A stretch of 64,000 bases of DNA from Balanoglossus misakiensis. Taxonomy: Eukaryota > Hemichordata. Shown piece after piece: positions 1 to 13,440 of this stretch. Below the pieces are notes generated by a model. The model had not been told where the DNA came from, did no database searches, and worked only from the letters and a program-made list of their open reading frames with translations. The position numbers were made by a program, and so were the translations under genes. Location: positions 7,998,001 to 8,062,000 of the forward strand of contig CM082580.2 in the NCBI GenBank assembly GCA_040954595.2, in the 5' to 3' direction. The first letter of the stretch is position 1; every line of letters starts with the position of its first letter.

Positions 1-3000
1 GTGCTCTTTAAGATGAAATCTTTATAATCACCACGACATAACCATCCTTCAATTTCTTGGATGATACACACGTTTCTCGCTTCCGGGAATCAGGCAGACA
101 AGTGCACGGATATCTTTGAATTTTTTTAGCCCGCACGTGAAAGTTATTGAACATTACCATATGGACAAGACTGTACGTATCCTGTCGTTCAGTCAATATC
201 ATCACCACTGGCTAGACTGCGGTGACCAGATAGATAGGCCTAGGGATACCTTTGGATGTCGATACTACGCATGTACATGTATTTGTAATACATGCGTAGT
301 ATAGTTGTTGAAATAAACCGACGTTTGACATGTATAGCTGGTCACGTAGGTCGGTCGAATGTCGGTGGCCATGCCGTAATTCATTTGTATTAAACAGTGC
401 CCCAGAGAAATCAATTAACGACGTCATTATTGTCAGTCTCATATCCAGGTAATCTTCTATTTTACGAGACATTTGGTTGAATGGTCGTGACTTCCGAAGA
501 GATTAGATTTTTAGAGTCAGTTGAAGAGCAAGTCGGACAGACAGACGGACAGACAGACAGACAGACATGGATAGTGGAGACCTAGCCTATTACAGATTTT
601 CACGCGGGCGGCCACGTAAAATAAAGTGCGCCATCACATGACCATGAGTAGACTTAGACAAGCGGTCCCTTCATAGTCAATTTCGTTCTCTTCAAATTAA
701 TCATTTTTTATGAGAAACATGTCTTGTTCACTGAGACGCTTGGAATCGTGTATCCAGAGAAGCTCATCCACTATACCCGTCGCGGTGAAACAGTTTCCGG
801 CATTTAAAGAGATCTCATATTTTGCCTCTACGCTGGCTGTAGGGAAAAAACGTTCAGGCAAACGGAGATTCCTCATACGTCAGTAAGCAGGATATGATGT
901 TTTCCAACGCAAACAAAACAGACAAAATAAAATTACCCGCAAATGATTTATATCGTGACCCTTTAACCTACAAGTATACCCCAAATTCATGATTTAATTA
1001 CCGTAATAGCATATGTGCGGTTTCTGATTAGCTCTCATGCTCCGGTGAATCATTACTTTCGCCCAAACAAATCTTTATGCAATATTTATTTGAAAAAGAC
1101 TATGTCCAGAATCTATCTGTCTCTGTTTACCGACAGCAGGGAGTTCCAGCCTCAAGGTAAATCCGGTCATTATAGTTAGTCAAAGTCTCGGTGGACAGAA
1201 ACTAATGTTCGCTTTTATTAATGTGAAATGTAACAAAGACGATACAGAATCAGGATAACACATCTGGAGGTTGTTTTAATTGGCCTTATATTGGTATGCT
1301 TTACTGTTATTATTATTTGCCGCCTTCTTGTTGGTACTGATTAAAATCCAATATATAGAAATTTGGAATAATGCCGTAAACTTTGCTTTGAGTACTAGAA
1401 TATGCATATACAGCTCTGTATTCCTTTGAGAATGCTCAGAGTTTGTTTGGCAAATATAATAAAACATAATGCATATTTCCGACGTAATATCTTATACAAA
1501 TGGGTCCCCTGCCGATGATTAAAATACGATCTTAAATGTGTTGGGCCCGTCCAAAAAAATGTGCATGCATCGAACCACTCTGCAACCATGGAGCTAGGCA
1601 ATCACATGAACCGAGACCCACTATTCCACAGATTAGGCAAAGCACACAATGTCAGCAATGAATTTACGCACAGTGCACATCCAGTAATTGAAGGCTCGTG
1701 GCTATTTATGGTTAGGAAAAACCACGCTCAGCCAAAAAAAAAACACGGGATAGTTTCCTGACTGGTATGCTTTGGGGATTGATGTTTTACCCATCTAAAC
1801 GACAGGGCTGAAGGTTTTATCATAATAGGATAAACACAGTTTAAAGATGAAGAGATGATGATATCAAACTTATCCGCACATACGAATTCTCCCGTTTGAC
1901 GATGTAAAATCTCATTTTCTCAGACCTGAAAACGGCCTTCGCAACACGCCCCATCGATCCCAGTTTCATTCAAAGAGTGATTGAATTAAGGATTTGCCAA
2001 GGGCCTGGTGTGCGTGCGGCGATGACAGCGCAGAAGCAAACACGATATAATTTAATAATAAGAGTGGTAAGTTTGAACAAATTACCAGACAGACTTAAAT
2101 CCACCGTAGTCAAACATTTAATTTGTTCTCCGTAAGTTCTGTTCAATTGATGATTATTCCAATTAAGCAGGCGCTGTGGTGAGCGATCAATGCCTGTGCA
2201 GAATTTGACAAAATTGAAGGCGACCGGATAAACATGGCTTCGGTTAATAAACGCTAAAATTCACAGTTGTCTTGACGTGTACAACAATTATAACTTTATC
2301 ACGCGCCCACACCGAATAAACATTCTATTGACAGTTCGTGACGTTGCCTTCAGTAACAACGCTGAAAGTTCCCCTTCCAAGTAGGTAAATTGGAAATCGT
2401 GTTTAAAAATACATTTCTTTGAATTACACCACAAACGTTAGAGATAAGTAATCCCCAGTGGTCGTGATATGATATTTTGCTCCAATAAAACTCCCGCACA
2501 ACTATTTTGGATTCAAGGGTTTTTTTTTCAATGGATTCACTTCAACTGGAGAGAAGAGACATTTACTGATATTGAAGTTGCGTCATCACTGAACTACGTC
2601 ATTTCCGGCACCGCCACCCGGACACGCTGACAAGAAAATTATAGTCATCAAAATCATCGACAGGATAACTGACTGCGCGATCGCTGCATCATTAGCGATA
2701 TTATTTCCAGTGATGAATAACCAACTTGGCTCTGCAACGCTGGGTTTTCACAAAAGGCATGAAACCCACACGCGTTTATTTATAGTTAGAAAGTTCTAAT
2801 AATAAGAAACGCGTTTCCTGGATCAGTTGCATCCACTAGAACTTCTAAGAGGGAATCAGAGAAATTTGCAGCGAATGCTTGATACTGAACCATAGATCTG
2901 TGTGTGGGTATGAGAATGGTTTTTGTAAAACGCGGCCAAAAGATGGCCGCCACTGCACTGAGATACATGTATTCGGAAAATCTCGACAATAATTGCATGT

Positions 3001-3593
3001 TCAACAAATCTCAATACAATAAACTGATTTTCTGCCTCTACCATTAATGAGTTACAGTACAGAGTTAACGTTGCTTTGAAATTGTCTTTCAAAATGGGTC
3101 AAAATATCACTACACTGAAGACTTGAAATTGCTGAAAAGGTATACTTAAAAGCAAGAGTGACGTACACAGCATTGTGTATTGTGATAAAACATAATGCAA
3201 CAAAGATGTGTGGCATGGCTGCTACAAAATTTGTATCTGAATATATTTCCAAGTCGAATTTAAATGAAAAAAATATCTAGTCGTAAGACTATTTTACATC
3301 CAATACTAAATATATACTGGAATTAAAACAAAATAAATATCAATCACACTGTTTTCTTGTATTGTATTATACTGTATTTGTATTGTTATAGAAAATATCT
3401 ATATTAAAACCAGTCATAAAGGTTGATCTCCATTTTTTCTGCAGTCAAACCTCTCAATCTCAGGTAGGATGGTCGAGATAATCAGAGGCTGTTTAACACT
3501 CATTAGAGTGCTTAAAAGTTAATTTTCCAACTGTGAGAATATTTCATTTTTACATGTACATGTACAAGTATTTCTTTGAGACACACGCCACCT
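1..3593. other. Intergenic, no gene recognised
   Basis: AT-rich sequence with only short open frames lacking domain character or good splice signals. It holds a perfect hairpin at 262–302 and a short ACAG-type microsatellite at about 536–568. It lies downstream (3' side) of bursicon alpha, so part of 3240–3593 may be that gene's 3' UTR. I saw no convincing minus-strand AATAAA there. Confidence 0.6.
262..302. repeat. Perfect 14-bp hairpin
   Basis: The arm ATACTACGCATGTA at 262–275 is exactly complementary to TACATGCGTAGTAT at 289–302, with a 13-nt loop. It could be the core of a small foldback element or a structured RNA. No surrounding gene is visible. Confidence 0.8.
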
Positions 3594-3998
3594 TTAAAGG
3601 GAGATGTACGGATTACTTTTCTTTTGTGATTTGTCGTCTTTGTCGACTGCCTCAAAGACCTGTCCGCAGGGACGACACATGCACTCTTTGGCCGACTTGA
3701 CTTCCACCTTCAAAAACTTGCTGGCCAGGCGCGGGCATCTCAGCGTCAGCGTTACAATCCTCTCTTCCAGGGCCTCGCAGCACTGGCACGAGCGCTCCAT
3801 CTCGAAAACGTTCTCGGGGGAAATCCTGCTGTAGGACTGGCAAGAGCCGCGGCAACCGTAGGCCGGCAGGATCCTGGCGATGCAGCCGTCACGTGATACA
3901 GTGTACCTGACCCATCGGCGCTGGCAGCCCGATGACGCGGCGGCGACGCAGAAGACTACAGCCACCAGGAGGAACTCGACAACGCGGGTACCTCTCAT
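3594..3998 (-). CDS. Burs: Bursicon alpha subunit
   Basis: A secreted cystine-knot hormone subunit of 134 aa. The first real ATG is at 3998 (the frame is open further upstream only through a TTG). Residues 1–23 form a signal peptide with a hydrophobic core and small residues before the cut. The mature part has 11 cysteines (25, 39, 49, 53, 71, 73, 74, 88, 106, 108, 111), the bursicon number. It carries the knot signatures CRGSC (49–53) and CMC (106–108), plus the alpha-type stretches MERSC.CC (67–74) and ECMCRPC (105–111). In insects the alpha/beta heterodimer activates the leucine-rich-repeat receptor LGR2/rickets; its role outside arthropods is poorly known. The whole knot lies in one exon. 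A strong 3' splice site ends at 4018, 19 nt before the ATG, suggesting a leader intron. The beta partner lies 14 kb away on the same strand. The family assignment is firm; alpha rather than beta rests on the motifs quoted. Confidence 0.93.
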   Translation of the reverse strand: MRGTRVVEFLLVAVVFCVAAASSGCQRRWVRYTVSRDGCIARILPAYGCRGSCQSYSRISPENVFEMERSCQCCEALEERIVTLTLRCPRLASKFLKVEVKSAKECMCRPCGQVFEAVDKDDKSQKKSNPYISL

Positions 3999-4017
3999 AT
4001 TGAAATGTGTCGATGTG

Positions 4018-4042
4018 CTAGGTGGGTACAAAAAAAATCAAG
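4018..4042 (-). promoter_or_regulatory. Predicted 3' splice site of bursicon alpha leader intron
   Basis: On the minus strand a T-rich tract (about 4028–4042) runs into CCCACCTAG ending at 4018. The exon would start at 4017 with 19 nt of 5' UTR before the ATG. The matching first exon and promoter were not located. Confidence 0.5.
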
Positions 4043-7000
4043 GTAAATGTAAGGTTTAGGTGTAGGAGCACTTCAAGAAAAGACTCAAAATCTGTAGGGG
4101 CTTCGTGTACCTTTGACATACTAACGGAAGCTCACCACACAATTTCTGAGAAAGTAATGCGACGTGCTTGACATACTGAGACTATTGCAACCCGTGGCGG
4201 CTGGGCAACGGATGCACCAAATGTTCAGACACAGTGAACGATCAGAAATTACCCTGTCGGAGATATCTTGACTGAAACATGCGGGAGTTCTGAAAACTTC
4301 CAGTCAGTCAAATAGTCAAATTACTGCAAGATTTGGGCTTACAGTTCAGCGGAACATCCAGAGCAAACCTAATAATTGCACATTTTGCTGACAAAATCGT
4401 TTCCTGTGTACGGCTGATGGAAACGACACATTACAATTACTACGAGCGCCATGCGCAGCAATCGTGTCTGCTCTAGTTACACGGTCAGCTCAGAAAGTTC
4501 AGCGGAAATTACTTTGCAATGCTGGCTGCTGAGATAATCCCATTACTTGACACCGTCTATCTACGTTTGTTGCGTGATATGCCAAGCTTTGCCAGACCAT
4601 TGTGTTTGAAGAAGTCCGCATGTAACTATAATGCGTAGGGTTCTTGGAAGCAAATGTCACGTACTTTTACGGTAGCTTAAAATGCTGACATTTTTCGTGA
4701 TGTAGATAGTTAAACGTTTATCGGGCTTCGGGACCAAATGCCAAAATACTAGAGACAGCCTTTTGCGTCAACTGCGACTGTCAAGGCTATTTCCATTTTC
4801 ATTTCCGTTGTCTTTAGTATTTGGCACGACTTCTCTTCTCCTGATCAAGCGAATTTTGTACAGTTTCCTAAAGAGTCTAAACATTTTTCTGGGAAACGTA
4901 GTAAGACCGTTTTAATATTCAAGGTTACTGGCATTATGCATCTGGCGGAAATGGCAGTGAAACTTTCCGAAAGTCGCAAAACAGAATCAATATGTACATG
5001 AACATGTGCAGAAATAATGGAATTAGAAAACCACCGATGCTTATACAGACTTCAAGAACAGCATTGATATATTTAAAGGGTTTTGTATAAAGCTCAGAAC
5101 AGTAGTATCAAGCCTCGCCGGATCGACCAAGCATGTATTGATCGGAATTTCTAAACGGTGTGTTCTACTCAATGCCGAGTCACAGCAACTTCAACTTTCA
5201 GACGATATGCACTTTCATCGCTAATAAGCTTTGCGACTATCACGCTGTGTATTCTACGGCTACGCGTCTTCTCCTTCCTCTACCGAACGCGTTTAAGTGT
5301 TTGGACGTGCATTCAGTTTCAAATGTTCGTTGGCAATGCATCGGACAACACGTTTGACATTGTAACAGGGGTAATCACAGCAAAGCATGGCGTTAATAGC
5401 AGAACAATGTAAACCCAATTAACACCTGTCAACACGCGCCAATAAACAGCGACGTTGCGTGTGTGACACACCTGCTAATGAATAACAATTCCACAGTCAT
5501 ACACATACATGTACGACTTGTTTTCGCCTCGAAAGAGCTCAATTTGTATCTGAGTGTGTATATATATACACATCGGGATGTCTTGCGACTGATTAAAGAG
5601 CCGGGCCTACCTTACCCCAACAACTATACGATGATTAGACCTGTTTGGTATAAGTGTACACAGTGCAATTATGAACGTGAGGAAATTACATGTATTAAGC
5701 CCTACGTACCAGATAAGACGAAACTTTTATCCTTTAAACTCTGTGAAACCGGGGACTGTTATAACCAAATCTCGCCACCACGCCTCCACCGATGTTGTTC
5801 CTTCAGCAACGTCCGGCGCCCAACAGCCAAGAAGTATATACCTTTCAACTGGAATTAACGGCTCTAAAAAAACTGCAAAGGAAGAAAGCGCTGGAAATTA
5901 AATGGACCCAGATCTCGCCAAACGGCCCGCCAGAACAAAAGGCCCACTTGCGTCATAGCGCGATCGCGCGCTTCCAAGTCGCCGGCAATCCTTCTTTCAC
6001 AAATGGCGATTTTTTTTCTGTGGCAAGGGAAATTGTAAAGAAACCGGGGGTAAAATGACGACTGTTGTGTTTATCCTATGTAAGTAATAATCCAGAATCA
6101 ACATGCACTGCATCCGATCAACAGACGCAAAATACGCACATGGCGGAGTTCACACAGAAAGGCCGAAAATCCGCACATACCTTCAACTTTTTTTCCTGAG
6201 AAGTGCAAACGCAGTCTTACATTTTTTTGTATGTGTGACGTTTATCCAAACAGTTTCTAGCCGTACCTGGTCGGTGGCTATTGAAACCGGTGTCCATTTA
6301 GAGTCAAAATGACACTTCGGGAAATGAAGAGCCCGTTTCTCTCGACGGGGAATCTCGCTAGTTTTTTTTTTATAAATCGATTTCCGTCGCGAAGGACTGG
6401 GGCCAGGTATTAATGATAGCAAGAAGCTAGATGTATCAACTTTTCGCCAGTAATAAAAGCCGTTTTAGAGCTCACCTGCAATGTTTCGTAATAACACGCG
6501 AAAAGAACGGGGGGAATTGAAAAACACTGCCGGCATCAGCTTTTATTAATACTTATCAGCGCCGCTGTTACTATAATCGATATCAAACAACACGCCCTTT
6601 ATTTGGTTCATACGCCCAATTTTACTCATATCAGTTCCGATTCATTTTGTATCGATTAAAACGTGATTTTCACATGACAGAATTTAACCGTAAGACAAAC
6701 AACAAATTAAAACGACAAGACATGTGCAGAAAACAAACCAGTTCTTGCTTGATATCGTTTGATGTTATATTCGTTGCGCGTTTGGCTGATTTCAAACTGA
6801 AGTCCCGCAGGAGCGCGACGACATCCACGGGGTCAAATCATATCGCCACAATTTGACGCTATATAATCGGGGAGGGAAAACAAGTAACAAGAGTACAGTC
6901 CCCGTGTGACCTGTAAAATTCAGAGACCGGCCGAGAAATACGATAACTGTTGACAAGATATATTTCCAAGGGATTATGTCACGTGCATGGTGCGCAGATT

Positions 7001-8925
7001 GAAGTTTAAACAAGCGGCAAGCAAGCCACATATCGGTGGGACGACTTCGGTTTCCCGCCCTCGGGGATTTTTTTGTATCTGTATGGTGTCACGTATACAG
7101 GGATAAGTGCCCAAGCCAACTGCTGAGCTGTTGATTCCGTGTCCTGTATCCCAAAATATTTATCGTCGCTGGACTCAAATGAGCGCTATCTAACATGCTA
7201 TCATGGCTGACGGTAATCACGCTTTTACGATAATCATCATTTGCCGCTAATCCCGAGTTGGATATAGCTCTCGGCTTTAAACATGTACAGTCGCTTTTAC
7301 TATCTTAAGCGATGCCAATATTTCCCGTTAAACTTATATAATCTATTATTCATTCATAAACGCTTGCTGTTTCGCAGTTAAGAATTATAAGCTAGATCAT
7401 GGGATTAGGTTTCATGCAGATTAACCGGCCCGAGCATGTATGATGCATTGACGATGAGGCAGTATAATTTTTTTATACTTTTTCACTTAATCAAGTTGAT
7501 GATTTGTAACCTACAGGCAGCGCTGACATTTTTACCAAGGATAATTTTTTCTGATTTTTCTCAGCTGTACCACTTTTCTTCGAATATTGAGCAGATGTCA
7601 ATCAGATTCTACCGGTCCTCAAAAACGTTCAATTTCTTTGTCACGGTTTATCATTCTGCGCATGAGTGTGAAAGCCAAGACGTGACTTTTTGATACTTCC
7701 CCCCTCTGAACAAGTCATGATTTCGATTTTAAATGGACAGAAATCAGGATTTCATTTTTTTCATTACAGGCGAGATTTACATTGTAAGATGATTCGAGCA
7801 AAGTGTGCGTAACGCCTACGGCTATATCCTGTTCCCGTTGTTGGCAGTTTTCCGAGCGTGCGAAGCCGACACGTCATCGCACTCTTTACATGTGTCACGT
7901 GGTTTACATGTTACCGATTACAATGATTTTCCCATTAGTTCAACGGTGTGTTAATTATCTCGATTGCTTGTACGATTTCTCGCCACGCATGTGAAATACT
8001 TAAGAAACATCCGTTTAGTGATAGGCGAAGTCTGTCAAATGTTCAGACGTCAACCACTCGCGAGGCAGCCTGTCGATTGAAAAAAATCGAGTCCTGATCC
8101 ATTTGCGACCTAGATTGAAATATCAAGGCTTTCCCCCCAAATGCAGCTGTCATAGCTTTGCCTATTAGGATGGTGCTTTATCGACTTCTTTCGCCCTGGG
8201 AGTTTGTCCATATTTAATGGATTTTTAAGACTCGGCGGTCCGCGCCCTGGATATCATAAAATATAAATACATATACGTATCTACGGGTGCCACGGGACAA
8301 ACTTTAGAATCTGAAACTGTAAATGCATGCGCGAGTAATAACAGTACGACCCTGGCGTTCTACCCCTTTACGGCACAGACATAAGCGCGGGAAATATTCC
8401 CTGTGTTCCCATGTGTCTCGTCTGCGCAGAAAAAAGAGGGATTCGTGCAAGAGGTCTTTGGATGCAGCTCAGTACAACTTAGATGGTGTACACCCCGCGC
8501 GCACTGCACCCCACAAGCAAAATCTACTGCGGGATTTTCTATGTGATCTCGTTAATTTTAAAACACCTTCTAGATATTAAAAAAACCCGCATAGTTTCAA
8601 CACAAGTCGGGTGAAAAGCGTAGACACAGAGCATGACGTTAACCGTACGCCCACACGAAAAAAGTGTCAAAAACACTCTTCCAGAAATAACTCTAACACC
8701 ACAATGACAGGAAGTTACTGTACAAGTTAAATTGAGTCAGAATTAGATATTAAATATACCGATAGAGGTAATGTTTGGCCTGCCTTTGTCCTTGAACCAC
8801 GGTGAACAAATCTTGCATTGGACACTGTTAATGCTTTTGAACTAATCATCGAATGACGTCAAATCAGTGTGCCCCGTACTTTCATAGGGGGAAAATGTTC
8901 ACACCTCCTGTGCGTCAATGTCCTG
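4043..8925. other. Intergenic, upstream of bursicon alpha
   Basis: No gene recognised. Short frames such as those at 5463–5858 and 5792–6058 show no domain, no repeated codon pattern and no flanking splice sites of note. It should contain the promoter and any non-coding first exon of bursicon alpha, but I could not place them. Confidence 0.5.
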
Positions 8926-9270
8926 TAATTATGGTAGTCACTGCCCAGGTGCAATGCAAGGTTGTCGCATTTCATAGCATAATTGCATGTAGAATGTTGA
9001 GAAAAACAGAGTTGCAATATTGTCATATCTTAGAAATTTTCACAAAAGGTGCCAAAAGAGGACTATTATGAAATGATATGAAGAAAACACTATGTCACCA
9101 TTCTTATGATTTTGACAGAGCGGTTAAGATATTTCCACCATCGGAAAACTATAGCACTAGGACTGCGAGAAAAGTGCTATAGTTTTTTCAGAATTTTCCA
9201 CAGTATTTTAGACCCCCTAACTGGAAAAGTAAGATGGGCACACCTTGTTTTTTTTCAATTTTGAGTAGAC
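8926..9270 (+). repeat. Dispersed repeat family A, copy 1
   Basis: About 345 bp that aligns by eye, in the same orientation, with 50438–50810. Shared blocks include CCAAAAGAGGAC, GATATTTCCACCA, GGAAAACTATAGCA and, at the end, TTTTGAGTAGAC. This copy has an internal perfect hairpin: AAAACTATAGCACT at 9145–9158 pairs with 9173–9186. It has no coding capacity and looks like a non-autonomous mobile element (MITE- or SINE-like); the class is unknown. Confidence 0.7.
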
Positions 9271-11146
9271 TGCCTTGTATACGTATTATCACGCCGGGAG
9301 ATCCACGAGAGACCGCAGGATCCCTGTCGTCCTTATGTGTTACCGTGCCAAATAAAATTGACCTCAGAGAAAGTTTTCTGAGCTGTTATTCATGGGCATG
9401 TAACAGGTATGACGGTACTCAGAAAGCGCACAGTTATTTAGTTATCTATGTAGGCCTAATTCTGGCTGCCTTAAATAGGTTTTGACTTTGGGCCTGCACT
9501 AACCCACCGCGGACACACACGTATCGTATTACTCACCGGTCGTTCAGTCGTTCGGATTTCTCACTTCGCGATCTCAGCGCTCGGAACGCTGATAGTCATC
9601 GACATCAGTCAACATGTCACCAAGGTAATTCAAACCGAAGGGATAAGTGCAACACATTTTGTACATATCAATTAAATGGACAGTGGTGACGACATAGAGG
9701 GGGTGGTTGACATGACCTTGATAGTGACCCCCAGGGGTGTGATTACAACGAAATGGCAAAAGCAAAAATCCCAAAAGCAATCAAATGATGCCAAACCTCA
9801 TTTAGCGAAAAATCTTGATAAGAGGGATCAGTTCGTGAACATTTTCAATCATTAATTTTGTAACATATGTAGTTTGGAAATTAAATTGCTTATATGCTCA
9901 GTAAGAGTTATCGCTGTTTTGAAGTATTGTCATGATGATAATGTTTTTGACATGAGCGAATATTTTCTCTTGAGGTCTGTCTTTATGATTATTATCAAAT
10001 ATCGTTTTAAACGCCACAGCACTTCTTTCGCGAATCAGCATTATAAGTACAAGACAGTTTTTCTTGTTGTTTGAAGTGTACTTCCGGACAAAAGTTACAT
10101 TTTAATACGGTGAAATGGAGTCGTTGGTCGATTTCGATAACTGTCTTTTCAGCTGGTTTCGAAAATCTTAAAGGGAGAATCGATTAGATGCTACATGTAA
10201 ACCCAGCATATCGACATAAGAATGGCGTCTGTCTGCAGTATAGGTTGCCCTGTTGTTGCACGTTTCTTCTCAGAATGCATTTGCATCCTATCCATCTTGC
10301 AGACGACAATTTGTGTCCTGAAGCTTTTTCAAGCCTTTTTCACTATAACGTTGTTCACATTCGTCAATCCTACTGAAATTTAGAGCGACATAAAGCAACT
10401 GACATGTCCTTCGGGGAATAGATTTGGGCCGCGTCCGCACTATACTGGTGGTACCTGACTTTGGGATGACTCAGATTTTGCCAAGCATATCATAGTTGAA
10501 TATGATCGATCTTTTGAACAAGGAATAACGTGGTGACAAACTTCAGGGGGGGGGCAACTGGCTTATGTTAGAAGATCATGAAACACCACCATCAAAGGGC
10601 TTCAGAGAATAGCATAAGAATCACACCAAAAGGATATGCGATATCTAATAAAACTAACTATGTTAACAAATCAGACAATCACGCAGTTGCCTTGAAACTT
10701 AATGAGATCGTAATGAAAAGTTCACGCTTTGTATCAAAAGATAAATGCATGTGAAATTTAAATACACAATGCAATAGTTGTAATATAAAATACAATAATC
10801 AGTAGTACAATACGCTATAGATACGGTATTAATAGTACGATATGAGATACAATAGTATTAATAACACGATGTAATATACCTACGCTGATACAGTCAATAC
10901 ACCAACCCCAACCCCCAACAAAGGAAAATGGATTCCCTATAATATGGCTACTTGAATCAGTGCCTCTTTGAGGAAACAGTCGATTAGAGCAATAATTTTT
11001 TTAACTGAACAAAGCTCATCCGGACTATGCGAAAAATCTCGCTGCCTGGTGAACTGTAAGTTGACAGATATAAGCAAGCTCTCGCTGGAATTCAGAGTTA
11101 ATTGGCTGTAGAAGTACGCGTTGAATTCTGTACTTCATTTACATTT

Positions 11147-11194
11147 ATGCATACATGCATGCACGTACGCATGAATGCATACATGCATGCACGC
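11147..11194. repeat. ATGC-rich palindromic simple repeat
   Basis: Repeated ATGCAT, CATGCATGC and GTACGCATG units form a self-complementary tract of about 48 bp. Confidence 0.6.
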
Positions 11195-13319
11195 GCCAAA
11201 AATGTCAGTAGATGTATACTTACCAAATACCCAATGATTAAAACAAACAGCCGGGGTAATTTACATTAAATTGCGTATAGATACTCGGATATGCCCCGTT
11301 AGTTGCGTGCACACCTATTGAAACACCATGGCCCGTGTCACGACGAATTGTGTGTACACTACACTCCTTGCGACCTGCAGTGTTCACCGGCTCAGCGTCA
11401 CACCAAACAACACCGTCGAGGGAAATGCAATGACAGCCGAGCAGAAGAAAAAAAAACTTCGGATTTCAGGCGCAATCCATCAATGTGGGGACGGCCAGCT
11501 GATTTCTCTGTATGTTATACGAATTGCAATCGCTGCGGGACAGACGGGGCGTAGAAGGTAAAGGTAGACCCTGGCGGCGAAGTAGCTGAATAATGCAGAG
11601 GTATTTCAATGACATCTCAATAAATTGCAATAATTAGACATCCCGAAATGAGAGAGAGATTGTCAATCTTTAAAATAAAATAGCCTTTATAGATGAATGC
11701 AGTCTAAAGAAGATAGCCCGGGGCATGACGGTTTCATGATCTTCTGTATGAAGGAAACATCAGAAATGAAAAGTGATCAACGTCATGTGATGTCAAAGGA
11801 CCGCAACGCTTAGAGGGACGTTTGCTTTAAATTAATGAAATAATACGTGGGGGAACACTTTTGATGATGATATAATTTGAATCTCAACTACTGAAAGTAA
11901 AATGTCAAATTCCGCGTTTCGGTCTTATATAAATAAAGTTAACTTTAATTTCATTTTGATTAGTAGGAACAATGGCTGACGCTGTAGTGTCTTGGTTTGG
12001 ACATTCTTTGAAAAGTACGGTATATATGTTTTGGACAGAGAGAAGCTCAGAATTCCACGGGGTATTGATTTTAAACGGCGGTTGAACGTCATTCACCGTT
12101 CTCTTCCCAGAGTCGGTGACGTCTATCGATTGCACGGTTACAAAGCAGTCCCATTACACGTGTAAACTGCCCCTTAGCTTCGCGAGGAGGGCATCAAATA
12201 TCGATTGTTGAAAGACAAGGGGGCGGCTTCTAACGCGATATAATAACAAAACGTGTGCGCAATTACTTGAAATGATACCGACTTTTGTATCACAAGTATT
12301 GTTTGTCGGACCAACGCACGGCGGGAGGAACATTCATCATTATTCTTCCTGTTCGTTGAAAATCGATTAAGCAAGTTTAATTTGTTCTTTGGTGAGGCCG
12401 TAATTATCAGGAAGTTAGGGGGTCGACGGTCACTGTCACCAAAGACCAATCGTGTTATCTTTCATCATCACAAAAAATTTAACTCAAAGTAGTTAAAAAG
12501 GGGAATGGTGTACATTGACGGTAAACCTTCAAGAATATGTTAACTACAAGTATCTTGTAAAAAAAACAATTGATTAAAAGGCCGCACATCATGATATTGC
12601 CTGATGATCCACGCCATGTCGATATCTGTTTGCTGTTCAGATTCTACCGATTCTCCTCACGAACGCTCGAGCTCTTATATGCCTTTTTGGACTTGCAGTT
12701 TCTGTAGTATATATTCACGCGAGTCAGGGTGTCGCCTAAAAGAACGGATATTCCTGCGATTAATACCCGCTGTTTGCCGTATATGACTCCTGTCGGACTC
12801 CGTGCATTAAAGAAAGCCGGTGGTAGAAACGTTAACAGACAGTGCCATTAAAAGCGCACAGCTGAAAGGGGCGATCTCTGAGAAAGAAACGGTTGCTTTC
12901 ATTGTTGACGGATTGATTCGGTGGAATCTTTAATCCTTTCTATCAATGACAAAGGTATGGCGGGAGTCATCAATTGGATTTGAAAGATAACGTCTGTAAG
13001 GCACTTTGGTCTGTGTTTTTTTAAATACAAAAGTCATGCAGCATGATGTATAATTGAGCGTTGTTTGCAGGTTTTTAGTTGTGTTTTGTTTTGCCAATGT
13101 GCGATATCCGACAAATTAATTCACCATCTACATTCCAGTCATCTGATTGAACCCATGTAATCAGTGTTTAAGGAAGCACACAGAACTGAGCATGCATTAA
13201 TAGGAGTTCGTGGTGGTATTTTGTTGATGATTGGGCGACCACTAAGCTGAGTTAGAAGTTCAACAAAGTGAGTGAACCAGTGACTAGACGAGCAGGTGAG
13301 AATTTGGGGCAATTTTAAT

Positions 13320-13440
13320 TTCGAATTTGAGACAATTGGACACAATTTTGTTCTGTCATTCGAAATTTTGCATGGTGAGCCCGAAACTTTTATTCTCAAT
13401 TTTAACAGAGAATATCCCAAAGTTACCGCGAGCAAAATGT
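13320..13440 (+). repeat. Possible dispersed repeat family C, copy 1
   Basis: Resembles 38455–38590 by eye. Shared order: GACA.AATTTTG.TCT, AAATTTTGCATGGTG.CC in one copy against AAATTTTCCATGGTGGCC in the other, then a TCTCA/TCTCT block and AGCAAAATGTGA against GGCAAAATATGA. The similarity is modest, and no termini were defined. Confidence 0.4.

Noticed and set aside
11328-11561. 77-codon plus-strand frame with ideal Kozak context (CACCATGG)
   Set aside because: No recognisable domain, no splice or poly(A) support, and an overlapping frame of similar length. One good Kozak site in 9 kb is expected by chance.
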